Source of the DNA: DATKBT01 sp035546295
GTDB taxonomy: Bacteria; Acidobacteriota; Thermoanaerobaculia; Multivoradales; Multivoraceae
Direction: 5' to 3'
Length of the DNA stretch: 64,000 nt
Assembly: GCA_035546295.1 (NCBI GenBank)
Contig: DATKBT010000108.1
Coordinates: 11,808 to 75,807 of the forward strand
Numbering within the stretch: the first letter of the stretch is position 1; every line of letters begins with the position of its first letter. Both the position numbers and the translations under genes were made by a program. Positions 16,417 through 24,849 of this stretch are shown piece by piece. The notes below the pieces were generated by a model. The model had not been told where the DNA came from, did not search any database, and saw only the letters and a list, made by a program, of their open reading frames with translations.

Positions 16417-18573
16417 TCACCGAGAGGCCAGGCGATCCTGGCTGATCAACCACTGCATGGCCCGGCCGAGTCCAGAGAAGTAGCGAGTCAGCTCGGCGTC
16501 CTCGGGCGCCTCCGCCAGGTTGCGATCGAGCAGCGGATCGGCGCCCGCGGAGAGATAGCAGCTGGGCGCCGTCCCCAAGAGGCCGTAGCAGGCTCTCGAC
16601 TCGGTGCGATAGTGGAGGCGGCCGCCGTGAAGGGCGACCCACGGCGCCGCAGGCTCCATGAACAGGCCGCGTCCCAGCCACTCCTCGGGCGCTGCGACTC
16701 CAGCGACCAGGGCGACGGTCGGCGCGACGTCGAGCTGGTGGACCGGATGGCGGATCTCGAGCGGGTTGCTCTGTCGCGCCGAGATCAGGGCGAGCGGCAC
16801 TCGAAACAGCAGCTCGATCTGCTGCACGGGCGTCAGCTCGAGGTGGGGGGGGATGGGGATGCTGTGGTCGCCGACCAGGACGACCAGCGTGTCGTCTGCG
16901 AGCTCGCTCGCCGCCAGGAGCTCCAGGAAGTTCGCCACGGCTCGATCCTCGTAGATCATCCGGGACAGGTACCCCTGATACTCCGGGAAGCCGGCGGTCT
17001 CGGCGGCCAGCGACTCCGGCAGCGGACCCTCGGGCACCATCGACATCGGGAAGTGGCTGCTGATCGTCGTCAAGGCGGCGAAGAAGTGCCGCGACCGCCC
17101 CTCGCGCTCGAGAACCCGAACCACCTCCTCCAGGACCGGGAGGTCGGCGAGGCCCCAGTCGCCCACCCGCTCGACGATGCCCTGCTTGCGGAAGTGCACT
17201 TCGTCGTAGAACACCTCGGTGCCGTGTGCGCGTTCGAAGATGCTGGCGTTGTGGTACGAAGCCGCCGCCGAGGTGAACCAGATCGTGCGATACCCGGCCT
17301 CGTTGAGGATCTCCGCCAGGCAGGGAACGTCGATCCACGGATAGGCGAGGTAGGTGGCGGCTCCCTCCAGATTGGGGAGCATCGAGCACAGAGTCGTGAA
17401 GCGGGCGCGCACCGACTGTCCCGCCTGGACCGCCGAAGCGTAGGCCTGGGTGAACGAGATCCCGCGCTTCGCCACGATCTCGCGAGTCCTGGGGAAGACG
17501 CGCTCGCGCAAGTCCTCGTCGAGGAACTCGAGAGCCCGCATGCTCTCGACGAAGAGGACGACGACGTTGATCCTCCCCTGCTCGGGCAGCGCCAGCCGCC
17601 GACGGATCGGCGCCACTTCCCCGGTCGAAGGCCGCTCGGCGAAGGGCGATGCTCCTGGACCCAGTCGGTGGGCGCCGGTCCCGGCACCTCCGGGATCCCG
17701 AGGGGCACCGCTCGGCAGCGGATCTCCGAGCTGCCGGAAGCGCTCGAGCTGCTCTCGCGCCCACGCGATCTGCTCCTCGCTCGGATCTCGCGTGCCGCTG
17801 CGGGCGCGCCAGATCTGGTCCTGCCACGTCCACTGCTCGGTGGCGGCGGGGCTCCGCGAGAAGGCATCCCGCAGCCACACCTGCAGCACTTGCTCCCTCA
17901 GCATCGGATGGGCGGACGCTTGGCCGTAGAGCCCGGTCCAGCCGGGGAGCTCGCGGACGAGCAGCGCGAGCACTACCAGCGCGGTGGCCACGCCGATGCG
18001 GCGGAGGCGGGAGTTGGCGGCGGGTGCGCGCTGCGAGCCGCGCACGAAGACGACGGCGGCGATCACCACACAGACGGCGCTTGCCAGGATCGCAGGCCGT
18101 ATCGCGAGCGCCAACGCGGAGGTGGCGACCGGCTCCACATCCGTCGAGTGGAATCGAACCACCCACAGCTCCAGCATCCCGCCGAAGAAGCGGAAGTAGA
18201 GGAGGTTGGCGAGACCGACGGTCCATACGCTCCAGGCGGCAAGCACCCAGACCACCACGCTGATCGCGGGCGAGAAGGCAGAGACCGCCAGCCCGGCCGC
18301 GCTCACCAGGAGGACGGCGACCAAGTCGTAGAGGACTCCCGAGGGGAGCGCGTGAGCGACGACGGCGGTGGGACCGAGCCCGAGGTCGAGGATCACCTGG
18401 ATCCGGAGGAGCACCAGGGAACCCAGCAGCAGCAGGCCGGCCGCCACGGCGCGAGCTCCCGGTGGCCGGTGCGACGGGGGGGCGGCCGGCTCCGGGCTCT
18501 CCTCGGGACGCGAGAGCCTCCGCAGGGCTACGGCTGCCTCACCACGACCCCTGCCGAACGCCGCCACCGGCAT
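16417..18573 (-). CDS. LTA-synthase-like membrane sulfatase/phosphotransferase
   Basis: 718 residues. Four or five N-terminal membrane helices (about 45-200) precede a large extracytoplasmic domain of the alkaline-phosphatase/sulfatase superfamily. Recognisable elements are NVVVLFVESMR with the first metal-binding glutamate, the nucleophile region QAGQSVRARFTTLCS, and VVLVGDHS with the late Asp-His pair. This order matches LtaS and other phosphoglycerol transferases. In this family the nucleophile is usually Thr; here the candidates are Ser or Thr in that region. The organism type is diderm, so the product is more likely a phosphoglycerol or phosphoethanolamine decoration than lipoteichoic acid. 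It converges with the GT-C glycosyltransferase gene, and both probably act on envelope glycans or lipids. Confidence 0.8.
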   Translation of the reverse strand: MPVAAFGRGRGEAAVALRRLSRPEESPEPAAPPSHRPPGARAVAAGLLLLGSLVLLRIQVILDLGLGPTAVVAHALPSGVLYDLVAVLLVSAAGLAVSAFSPAISVVVWVLAAWSVWTVGLANLLYFRFFGGMLELWVVRFHSTDVEPVATSALALAIRPAILASAVCVVIAAVVFVRGSQRAPAANSRLRRIGVATALVVLALLVRELPGWTGLYGQASAHPMLREQVLQVWLRDAFSRSPAATEQWTWQDQIWRARSGTRDPSEEQIAWAREQLERFRQLGDPLPSGAPRDPGGAGTGAHRLGPGASPFAERPSTGEVAPIRRRLALPEQGRINVVVLFVESMRALEFLDEDLRERVFPRTREIVAKRGISFTQAYASAVQAGQSVRARFTTLCSMLPNLEGAATYLAYPWIDVPCLAEILNEAGYRTIWFTSAAASYHNASIFERAHGTEVFYDEVHFRKQGIVERVGDWGLADLPVLEEVVRVLEREGRSRHFFAALTTISSHFPMSMVPEGPLPESLAAETAGFPEYQGYLSRMIYEDRAVANFLELLAASELADDTLVVLVGDHSIPIPPHLELTPVQQIELLFRVPLALISARQSNPLEIRHPVHQLDVAPTVALVAGVAAPEEWLGRGLFMEPAAPWVALHGGRLHYRTESRACYGLLGTAPSCYLSAGADPLLDRNLAEAPEDAELTRYFSGLGRAMQWLISQDRLASR

Positions 18574-18848
18574 CTGCCGGTAGCGCGGAGCTCCGCAAGG
18601 CGGGGTTCACGATTCGAGGGGGTGGTGTGCGCCTCGTGGCTCATCGCTTCCGGCATCTTCGCACGAAAGCTCCGCTGCTTGCCATCCCGGCGAGAGCGCG
18701 CGAGAGCTCGACCATCTGGCCGGATCTGGCGTCTGGCGACCCGCGGCGGAGCCGCGAGCCGACCTCGGCCGAGCGGCGGGGGCACTCGGCTACCATCCAC
18801 CTCAACCCGGCTGGCGTCTCCGCGGCTCGAGCCGGCGAGCTGCGCTCG
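18574..18848. other. Divergent gap without recognised features
   Basis: The region between the LTA-synthase-like gene and the hydrolase gene should hold both promoters. I see no clear promoter, palindrome or small gene in it apart from the purine-rich repeat directly before the hydrolase start, which is listed separately. Confidence 0.3.
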
Positions 18849-18884
18849 CAGCTAGGAGGACAGCTAGGAAGACAGCGAGGAGGA
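18849..18884 (+). promoter_or_regulatory. Three tandem 12-base Shine-Dalgarno-like units
   Basis: Three consecutive 12-base units, CAGCTAGGAGGA, CAGCTAGGAAGA and CAGCGAGGAGGA, end four bases before the ATG at 18889. The last contains AGGAGGA at a workable distance and decides the start. The first two are spare copies of the same purine motif. Confidence 0.6.
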
Positions 18885-18888
18885 CACG

Positions 18889-20079
18889 ATGAGAAAGAGG
18901 AGACCGCTCGACCGCGCTCCGGCTTCCCTCGCAGCGGGACCGACTCGCCGCGACGTGCTCCGCTCCGCCTCCTGGGGAGCCGGGGCGATCCTCCTCGGTT
19001 GCGAGCGCTCGGAGCCGGTCGTCGAGCCGAGGGCAGCGCCCTTCGCCGAGCCCGGAGCCGCCACCGAGCCGATCGTGGGTGCCGATGGCGTGGTCGCGGC
19101 GCCGGGGCTGCCGGAGCCGCGCTTCGTCGAGATCCACGGCGTCCGGCTCGGCGTCTACGACACCGGCGGCGAAGGGCCGGTGGTGGTCCTCTCCCACGGC
19201 TTCCCAGAGCTCGCGTACTCCTGGCGCCATCAGGTCGGGGCGCTGTCCGACGCCGGCTATCGGGTCATCGCGCCCGACCAGCGCGGCTATGGCCTGAGCG
19301 AGAAGCCGGAGCCGATCGAGGCCTACACGCTGGACGTGCTCTGCGGCGACCTGGTCGGGTTGCTCGACGACGCCGGGATCGAGCGGGCCACCTTCTGCGG
19401 TCACGACTGGGGGGGAGGCGTGGTCTGGATGATGCCGCGCATGCACCCGAGCCGGGTCGCCGGAGTCATCGGCGTCAACACTCCGGCCAACGACCCGCGT
19501 CCGGAGCATCAGCGCGCTCCCAGCGAGGAGCCGCTGATCGTGCGCAGCGAGAGCTTCTACGTAAGTACCTTCCAGGAGCCGGGGCGTGCCGAGGCGGTGC
19601 TGTCGCGCGACGTCCGCGCGACCTTCGAGCACTTCATGCGCCGCGGCGGCGTGTGGAACGTCGAGGAGTTCCGCAAGCTCCCGGAGGATTCGGCGGAGCG
19701 GCAGATGGACATCCTCAGGATGCTCGAGGAGAGCGAGCCGACCGGCGAGACCTTCCTCGAGGAGCACGAGCTCGCGTACTTCGTCGACACCTTCGAGAGG
19801 ACCGGCTTCACCGGCGGGCTCAACTGGTACCGCGCCGCAGTGCAGCTGCGCCCCGACTTCGGCGAGCTGGCCTGGGACATCCAGGCGCCCTGCCTCTACG
19901 TGGGCGCCGAGAACGACGTGATCCTCAGACCCTCGTCGGCCGACGGGATGGAGGATTTCATCGCGGATCTCGAGAAGCACACCATTGCCGACTGCGGTCA
20001 CTGGACCCAGCAGGAGAAGCCGGAGGAGCTCAACCGCGTCCTCCTCGACTGGCTCGATCGAAAGATCCGCCGCGCTTGA
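18889..20079 (+). CDS. Epoxide-hydrolase-like alpha/beta hydrolase, Tat-exported lipoprotein
   Basis: 396 residues. The N-terminus has a twin-arginine signal (TRRDVLRSA) followed by a lipobox-like ILLGC, so the enzyme should be exported folded and anchored by lipid. The catalytic part carries the epoxide-hydrolase signatures: HGFP for the oxyanion hole, GHDWGG with the nucleophile Asp, a cap region with Tyr in NWYR, an acid near ENDV, and the late His in GHWTQQEKP. All elements are intact. Epoxide hydrolases of this kind are usually cytoplasmic, so Tat export as a lipoprotein is unusual. It could also be a haloalkane or fluoroacetate dehalogenase-like enzyme. The start is fixed by the tandem ribosome-binding motif. 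Confidence 0.85.
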   Translation: MRKRRPLDRAPASLAAGPTRRDVLRSASWGAGAILLGCERSEPVVEPRAAPFAEPGAATEPIVGADGVVAAPGLPEPRFVEIHGVRLGVYDTGGEGPVVVLSHGFPELAYSWRHQVGALSDAGYRVIAPDQRGYGLSEKPEPIEAYTLDVLCGDLVGLLDDAGIERATFCGHDWGGGVVWMMPRMHPSRVAGVIGVNTPANDPRPEHQRAPSEEPLIVRSESFYVSTFQEPGRAEAVLSRDVRATFEHFMRRGGVWNVEEFRKLPEDSAERQMDILRMLEESEPTGETFLEEHELAYFVDTFERTGFTGGLNWYRAAVQLRPDFGELAWDIQAPCLYVGAENDVILRPSSADGMEDFIADLEKHTIADCGHWTQQEKPEELNRVLLDWLDRKIRRA

Positions 20080-20231
20080 CGCGAGGATCCCCAGCAGCTC
20101 GCGATCGGGCGGCGCGAGGGGGTTGTCCGATCGGAGGCGAGACCCGCCGTCGGGCCGTCGAAGCGAACGGCGATGGGAGGATCTCGAAGGGCGATGACGG
20201 TGAGCTCGCCGGCCTCGGGTTCGCGCAGGCG

Positions 20232-22784
20232 TCAGCGATCGCGGGAACGGCCGGTGCGCACCTGAGAGTCTTCCCGGTCCACCTCGATACGGATGTCGAC
20301 GGGCTCGCCCTCCTCCCGCGGCTCGTCCCGCTGGTAGACGACGAGGTAACGGGAGCGCAGCTCCTCGCGGATCCGGTCGAACACCTCGCCGACGAGCTCC
20401 GGGCGATCCGGGAAGAGAGCCAGGCCCCCCGAGACCTCGGCGAGCTGCTCGAGAGGACGCCGCTCGGCCGTCCGCTCGAAGGCGGTCGCGGGAGCGACCA
20501 CGTAGATCGGAACCATCGCCGCCCGAGCCGTCGCGTTCGCCTGCTCGAAGGTCAGCCGAGACGTCTCGTCGAGGCCGTCGGTGAACAGCACCAGGGCGCG
20601 CGCTCCGCCGACGCCCTCGAAGTCGTTGAGCGCCTGCGTGATCGCGTCCCACAGCGCCGTCCGCCCGCCCGGAGTCAGGCCCGCGAGGGCGCGCTCGATC
20701 TCGGAGAGCCGCGCGGTGAAGGGGCGGTCGACGACGGTCCCGTCGGCGAACGAGAGCACGGCGACCCGATCCTCCTCGCTGCGCAGCAGCTCGGCCGCCA
20801 GGATCGCTGCGGCTTCGGTGACCGTCGGGAGCGCACCCTCCATCGAAGCCGACCGGTCGATCAGCAGGCCGGCGTGGAGCGGCTCCTCGGCGGCAGGAGC
20901 GAAGCGCCGAACCGCCTGCGCCTCGCCGTTCTCGTAGACGCGGACCTCGGAGCTCGCGAGATCCCGGACCGGCTCGCCCGAGCGATCGGTCACCGCGATC
21001 AGCAGCTCCACCAGCTCGACCTCGACCTGCTCTACGAGACCGGCGGTGTTGACGATCACGGCGTCCTCCGCGGTCGAGCCGTCGGCCAGGTGGGCGACCG
21101 CGCGGATCACGGCCGCACGGTCGGGCGGCAGGCGCAGCCCGGCGGCGTACGGAGGCTGGGTCAGGCCGCCGACGAGCTGGTCGTCGACGAACAGATCGAC
21201 GCGCTGCGGCGGCTGTCCGTCCGGCGTCTCGACCTCCAGGCGTGCGCCGACCGAGCCGGGATAGATGCCCCCCGGGCGGGGCTCCACGAAGCGAACCCGA
21301 AAACGCTGGACCCCCTGGTTCAGCCAGATCTGATCGGTGGCCACTTCCTGGTCGCCGACGTAGCCCACCACCCGCACGCGGTGGGCGGCTGGCGTCTGAC
21401 CGAGGTCGAGCTCCACGCTGTAGGGGGGGGTTCGCTTGGCGAGGACCTGCTGACCGTCGAGGAAGAAGGCGACGCGGTCGAGCTGGCGGCCGGCGCGCGC
21501 GGTGAATCGCACCAGGCCGACCTGGACGTTGCCGCCGGGAGTGAGCAGCTCGAGCGCCTCCCCGCCGCCGGTGACGTCGGCGAGCGTGCGCTCCGGCTCG
21601 TGTTCCGGCAGGCCGTCCGGCCGCGGCACCTCGAGCTGCCGCACCACCTGCGCGTAGCGCTCGCCGAAGACGTCCTCGATCAGCAGCCGTAGCGTGTACT
21701 CGCCCGGTCGCAGGTGGCGGGTGAATCCGAGCGGCAGCTCCTCGAAGTCGGGGGGCGTCGGACCTTCGAAGCGGTAGCGGAAGGACTCGAACAGCTCCTG
21801 ATCGAGCAGGATCTCGCCGGCGAGCAGGAAGTGGTGGAACGGCGTGCCGTCGAACTCGCGGCTCGGCGACGCCTCCTTCGGAATGCGAACCGACACCTCG
21901 ACCGCGGTGCGACTCTGGCGACGCGCCGGATACTGGATCCTCGTGTCGACGTCGAAGGTCTCGGCGCCCTCGGGCACGTCGGTGGCGCCGAGGTCGAGCG
22001 AGGCGAGCCACTCGGGAGGGGGAGCCGGCGGCGTGGTGACCCGCTCCAGCAGCCGGTCGTAATCGGAGATCCTGGAGTTTTCGCCGTTGGCGTAGCGGAA
22101 CAGCTCGTCGGCGCAGAGCTGAGAGACGTCGGTGGTGGGCAGCGACGTGCGCTGCACGGGCCGCAGGGGCTCTCCCGGCCTCCAGACGCGGTAGGGCACC
22201 TCCTGGCCGCGTTTCTGGAAGACGATCGCGAACCGGCGCTCGGTGAGCTCGCTCCCTCCGTAGAACCAGATCTCGAGCTCCGAGGTTCGGGCGTAGCAGC
22301 GGGCGACCGCTCTGCCGTTGGGCAGTGACCAGCCCCCCGGCGGACCGTTCAGCAGGTAGACGAGCAGACGAGCGTCGTCGCCGGCGAGCTCGCTGCCTGC
22401 CGCCTGGAGCTCCTCGAACCGGCGCTTCATCTCGTTGACGGGCGTCCTCGGATCGGGGTCGCGGATCGACCAGAAGGCTTCGATGAGCTGGTCGCGACGA
22501 TAGTCGGCGCTCAGGGTCAGGAACAGCTCGCGCTCCTCCTCGCTGATCAGCACCGCGACGTCCTCGAGCCATCGGCGGTGGCGCGGCGAGAGCGCCGGCT
22601 CGGAGTCGGCCACCACCGCGCGCTCAGCTCTCGGCTTCTCGCCGTCCTTCTGGTCACCCGCTTGCTCCTGGCCGAGAGCGGGCCCCCCAGCAATCGAGAG
22701 GAGATGAATCGACGCACCGCAGAGCGCCGCAGTCCATGCGGTCGCCGGTCCCGGGAGGCGGAGACGGTGGAGGTTGCCTGTCAT
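20232..22784 (-). CDS. GWxTD-domain protein with VWFA-related domain
   Basis: 850 residues from the ATG at 22784. An N-terminal hydrophobic segment with a possible cleavage after ALGQ makes it secreted. Residues about 45-180 match the GWxTD region (LFLTLSADYRRDQLIEAFW, RDPDPRTPVNE). Beta-sandwich-like segments follow, and a VWFA domain begins near residue 600 with an intact metal site (DRSAS, and FTDGLDE later). This pairing is known from Acidobacteria, where its function is undefined. A longer frame upstream to 22946 is possible but would bury the signal peptide. It converges with the hydrolase gene. A paralogue with the same layout lies at 43954-46614. Confidence 0.85.
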   Translation of the reverse strand: MTGNLHRLRLPGPATAWTAALCGASIHLLSIAGGPALGQEQAGDQKDGEKPRAERAVVADSEPALSPRHRRWLEDVAVLISEEERELFLTLSADYRRDQLIEAFWSIRDPDPRTPVNEMKRRFEELQAAGSELAGDDARLLVYLLNGPPGGWSLPNGRAVARCYARTSELEIWFYGGSELTERRFAIVFQKRGQEVPYRVWRPGEPLRPVQRTSLPTTDVSQLCADELFRYANGENSRISDYDRLLERVTTPPAPPPEWLASLDLGATDVPEGAETFDVDTRIQYPARRQSRTAVEVSVRIPKEASPSREFDGTPFHHFLLAGEILLDQELFESFRYRFEGPTPPDFEELPLGFTRHLRPGEYTLRLLIEDVFGERYAQVVRQLEVPRPDGLPEHEPERTLADVTGGGEALELLTPGGNVQVGLVRFTARAGRQLDRVAFFLDGQQVLAKRTPPYSVELDLGQTPAAHRVRVVGYVGDQEVATDQIWLNQGVQRFRVRFVEPRPGGIYPGSVGARLEVETPDGQPPQRVDLFVDDQLVGGLTQPPYAAGLRLPPDRAAVIRAVAHLADGSTAEDAVIVNTAGLVEQVEVELVELLIAVTDRSGEPVRDLASSEVRVYENGEAQAVRRFAPAAEEPLHAGLLIDRSASMEGALPTVTEAAAILAAELLRSEEDRVAVLSFADGTVVDRPFTARLSEIERALAGLTPGGRTALWDAITQALNDFEGVGGARALVLFTDGLDETSRLTFEQANATARAAMVPIYVVAPATAFERTAERRPLEQLAEVSGGLALFPDRPELVGEVFDRIREELRSRYLVVYQRDEPREEGEPVDIRIEVDREDSQVRTGRSRDR

Positions 22785-22890
22785 CAGAAGAGGAGAAGCC
22801 GGTCGACGAACGGCGGATTCCGGGGCCCGGCGCGACGCCGCTGCGCCCCTCGGCCGTCGACGCCTTCCCGCCGAGCGGGAGACTACCGCG

Positions 22891-22960
22891 AGCGGGCTCG
22901 TGGTTTCACCACTCCCCAACGAGCAACGAGGTCGCGGCGCGGTCATACCACGAGCCCGCT
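22891..22960. repeat. 70-base palindromic element, intact copy
   Basis: A perfect 14-base inverted repeat (AGCGGGCTCGTGGT at 22891-22904, its complement at 22947-22960) encloses 42 bases. The inner part and right end recur at 24709-24770, where the left terminal repeat is degenerate. It looks like a REP-type or small non-coding mobile repeat. Confidence 0.75.
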
Positions 22961-23081
22961 AGCCGATCACTCGTGCGCCGCAAGCCCGCAAGCGGGCGCG
23001 GCTGGGTCGACCAGGCCACAGCCGCTTCTCTGGGCGAGCGCAGCGGCTTGATCGAACTTTGACCGTTTTGTGAGCCTTGGT

Positions 23082-23156
23082 CTCGCGCTTGCGCGAGGCC
23101 AATGACCGCCGCCTGCCGCAGGCAGGCAAGAACTTCCCGCTGGCCTAGTCGACCTA
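23082..23156. repeat. Hairpin block shared with 24771-24835
   Basis: It contains a 7-base perfect hairpin (CTCGCGC/GCGCGAG, 23082-23097). A second hairpin follows, GCCTGCC-GCA-GGCAGGC at 23111-23127. From 23091 the sequence matches 24771-24835 over about 65 bases. The second hairpin differs there by a paired C-G to T-A change that keeps the stem. Confidence 0.65.
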
Positions 23157-23622
23157 GCTCGGAGTCGCTCGCCGACGCCGAGCGCTCGCGATCGCCGGCC
23201 GGAGATGAGCCCGGATCCCGCGACGCCCGATCGATCCTGCAGGAGCCAGCGACTCGACGAGCTGAGACATCTTGTTAATTTACGCCCGCTCGGAGAGCCG
23301 TGATGGCGCTACGATGCGGCATCACTTTCGATTACTGCTGCCGTCCGATCGATCGGGGACGGGCTCCCGGCACACGAGCGCGATGGCGCGCCGGGCGAGG
23401 ACCCACCGACCGGCGACACCGGCTGCCCGCGCCGGAACCCATTTGTCCTACCACCGGTGTACACCTACCGTGCTACTCGAAGAACACGACTGGCGGCCGG
23501 ATCGTATCGGGATGAAGATCATTCGGCTGGATTCTGGTTCCAACGTGTCATCAACGATCGTACGCCTCGGTTTTCGTGGTGATTCGAAACGCAGCCGTCG
23601 AGCTGCAAAAGGAGAGGTTCTG
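23157..23622 (+). promoter_or_regulatory. Long leader region of the pilus locus
   Basis: About 465 bases without a credible gene lie before the first pilus subunit. Base composition dips near 23265-23285 (TTGTTAATTTACG), a possible promoter area. A 10-base palindrome GGTGTACACC sits at 23456-23465 and could be an operator. The ribosome-binding site AAAAGGAGAGG at about 23607-23617 fixes the start of the next gene at 23623. The reading frame open across this region has no start signal of its own. Confidence 0.35.
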
Positions 23623-24129
23623 ATGTTTTCCATTCGAAGATTTGCCCTCGGTTTGGCTGCGACCCTGCTCTTGGCCAGCACGGCACAGGCGCAGTCGAGC
23701 ACGGACACCGCCACGGCCACCGCCACCGCCACCATCGTCTCGGCGATTGCGATCACCAAGGACGTCGACCTGAACTTCGGCGACGTGGTCGCCGGAGGGA
23801 CCACCGGCACCGTCGTGCTGACCACGGGCGGGAGTCGATCGGCCACCGGAGGCACGACCCTCGGCAACACCGACGGAGCGGCCGCCGCCTCGTTCACGGT
23901 CACCGGCGACTCCGCCGCGACCTACAGCATCACCCTGCCGAGCTCGGCCACCATCACTGCTGGAACCAACAACATGACGGTGGACACCTTCACCAGCAAT
24001 CCCTCCGCCACCGGCACCCTCACGGGCGGCACCGAGACCCTGGCGGTCGGCGCCACGCTGAACGTCGGCGCCAGCCAGGTCTCGGGCTCCTACACGGGGT
24101 CCTTCGACGTCACCGTCACCTACAACTGA
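23623..24129 (+). CDS. DUF4402 pilus subunit 1
   Basis: 168 residues: signal peptide (LGLAATLLLASTAQAQ), then a DUF4402 domain of the kind found in archaic chaperone-usher pilins. Typical elements are the NFGDVVAGG strand, the GTVVLTTGG/TLGN turn, AASFTVTGDSAATYSITLPSS and the final GSYTGSFDVTVTYN strand. The start is supported by AAAAGGAGAGG about 6 bases upstream. The product would be exported, folded by the PapD-like chaperone encoded downstream, and assembled at the usher. It is the first gene of the locus and resembles the next gene closely, so the pair arose by duplication. A run of Thr-Ala repeats after the signal is notable. Confidence 0.9.
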   Translation: MFSIRRFALGLAATLLLASTAQAQSSTDTATATATATIVSAIAITKDVDLNFGDVVAGGTTGTVVLTTGGSRSATGGTTLGNTDGAAAASFTVTGDSAATYSITLPSSATITAGTNNMTVDTFTSNPSATGTLTGGTETLAVGATLNVGASQVSGSYTGSFDVTVTYN

Positions 24130-24152
24130 CCAATCTCCGATCACGTTTTTTC

Positions 24153-24194
24153 GGGCGGGGGCGGAGCTGCTTCGTCCCCGCCCTCTTCGTTTGT
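24153..24194 (+). terminator. Hairpin between the two subunit genes
   Basis: GGGCGGGG at 24153-24160 pairs with CCCCGCCC at 24176-24183 and is followed by a short T-rich run (TCTTCGTTTGTC). It could act as a partial terminator, lowering transcription of the second subunit and the assembly genes relative to the first subunit. The weak T tract makes full termination doubtful. Confidence 0.45.
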
Positions 24195-24201
24195 CGCGCC
24201 C

Positions 24202-24681
24202 ATGAGCTACTCCATTCGCACGGCTCTACCGCTCACCGCATGTCTCATGGCGTGCTCCTGCGCCTCCCCGGCGCGGGCAGCGGAGCCAGCGGCCATCGTT
24301 CTCACCAACAACTCGTCGCTCGGCTTCGGCTCGATCGTGGCCAGCGCCACGGCGGGCGCCGTGACCGTGAGTGCCGGTGGCGCCCGCTCGGCTTCGGGTG
24401 GCGCCGTACTGGGCAGCTCCGTCGGGGTCTCGGCGGCTTCGTTCACGGTCACCGGCGAGCCCAATCTCACCTACAGCATCGTGCTCCCTTCGTCGGTGAC
24501 GCTCACCGCTGGCGGGTCGTCCATGACCGTGGACTCCTTCACCAGCCTCCCTGCCGACTCCGGGAATCTCGGTCCCGCTGGGACGGAGGAGGTCCGCGTC
24601 GGCGCCACGCTGCAGGTGAGCGGATCTCAGTCGCAGGCCAGCTACAGCGGAACCTTCGACGTCACCGTCGCCTACAACTGA
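24202..24681 (+). CDS. DUF4402 pilus subunit 2
   Basis: 159 residues with a signal segment (PLTACLMACSCASPARA) that also has a lipobox-like cysteine context, so it may be a lipoprotein or simply cleaved after ARA. The mature part repeats the DUF4402 pattern of the gene before it (LGFGSIVASATAG, AASFTVTGEPNLTYSIVLPSS, ending TFDVTVAYN). The two proteins share many short blocks and are tandem paralogues. One is probably the main subunit and the other a minor or anchoring one. No separate tip adhesin gene is visible. No strong ribosome-binding site precedes the ATG at 24202. Confidence 0.85.
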   Translation: MSYSIRTALPLTACLMACSCASPARAAEPAAIVLTNNSSLGFGSIVASATAGAVTVSAGGARSASGGAVLGSSVGVSAASFTVTGEPNLTYSIVLPSSVTLTAGGSSMTVDSFTSLPADSGNLGPAGTEEVRVGATLQVSGSQSQASYSGTFDVTVAYN

Positions 24682-24708
24682 TGCGGTCCTCGCGCTTGCT
24701 CTCACGGC

Positions 24709-24835
24709 CTCGTCGTCACCACTTCGAACGAGCAGCGAGATCGCGGCGCGGTCATACCACGAGCCCCCCAGCGAGAGGCCAAACACGCCGTCTGCCGCAG
24801 GCAGACGAGCACCTCCCGCTGGTCGAGTCGACCTC
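24709..24835. repeat. Second, shortened copy of the palindromic repeat block
   Basis: The first 62 bases match 22897-22960 and the next 65 match 23091-23156. Here the two parts are joined directly, while the upstream copy has about 130 bases between them. The hairpin GTCTGCC-GCA-GGCAGAC lies at 24790-24806. The two blocks lie in the same orientation and bracket both DUF4402 genes. Confidence 0.7.
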
Positions 24836-24849
24836 AGGAGAGCGATGTC

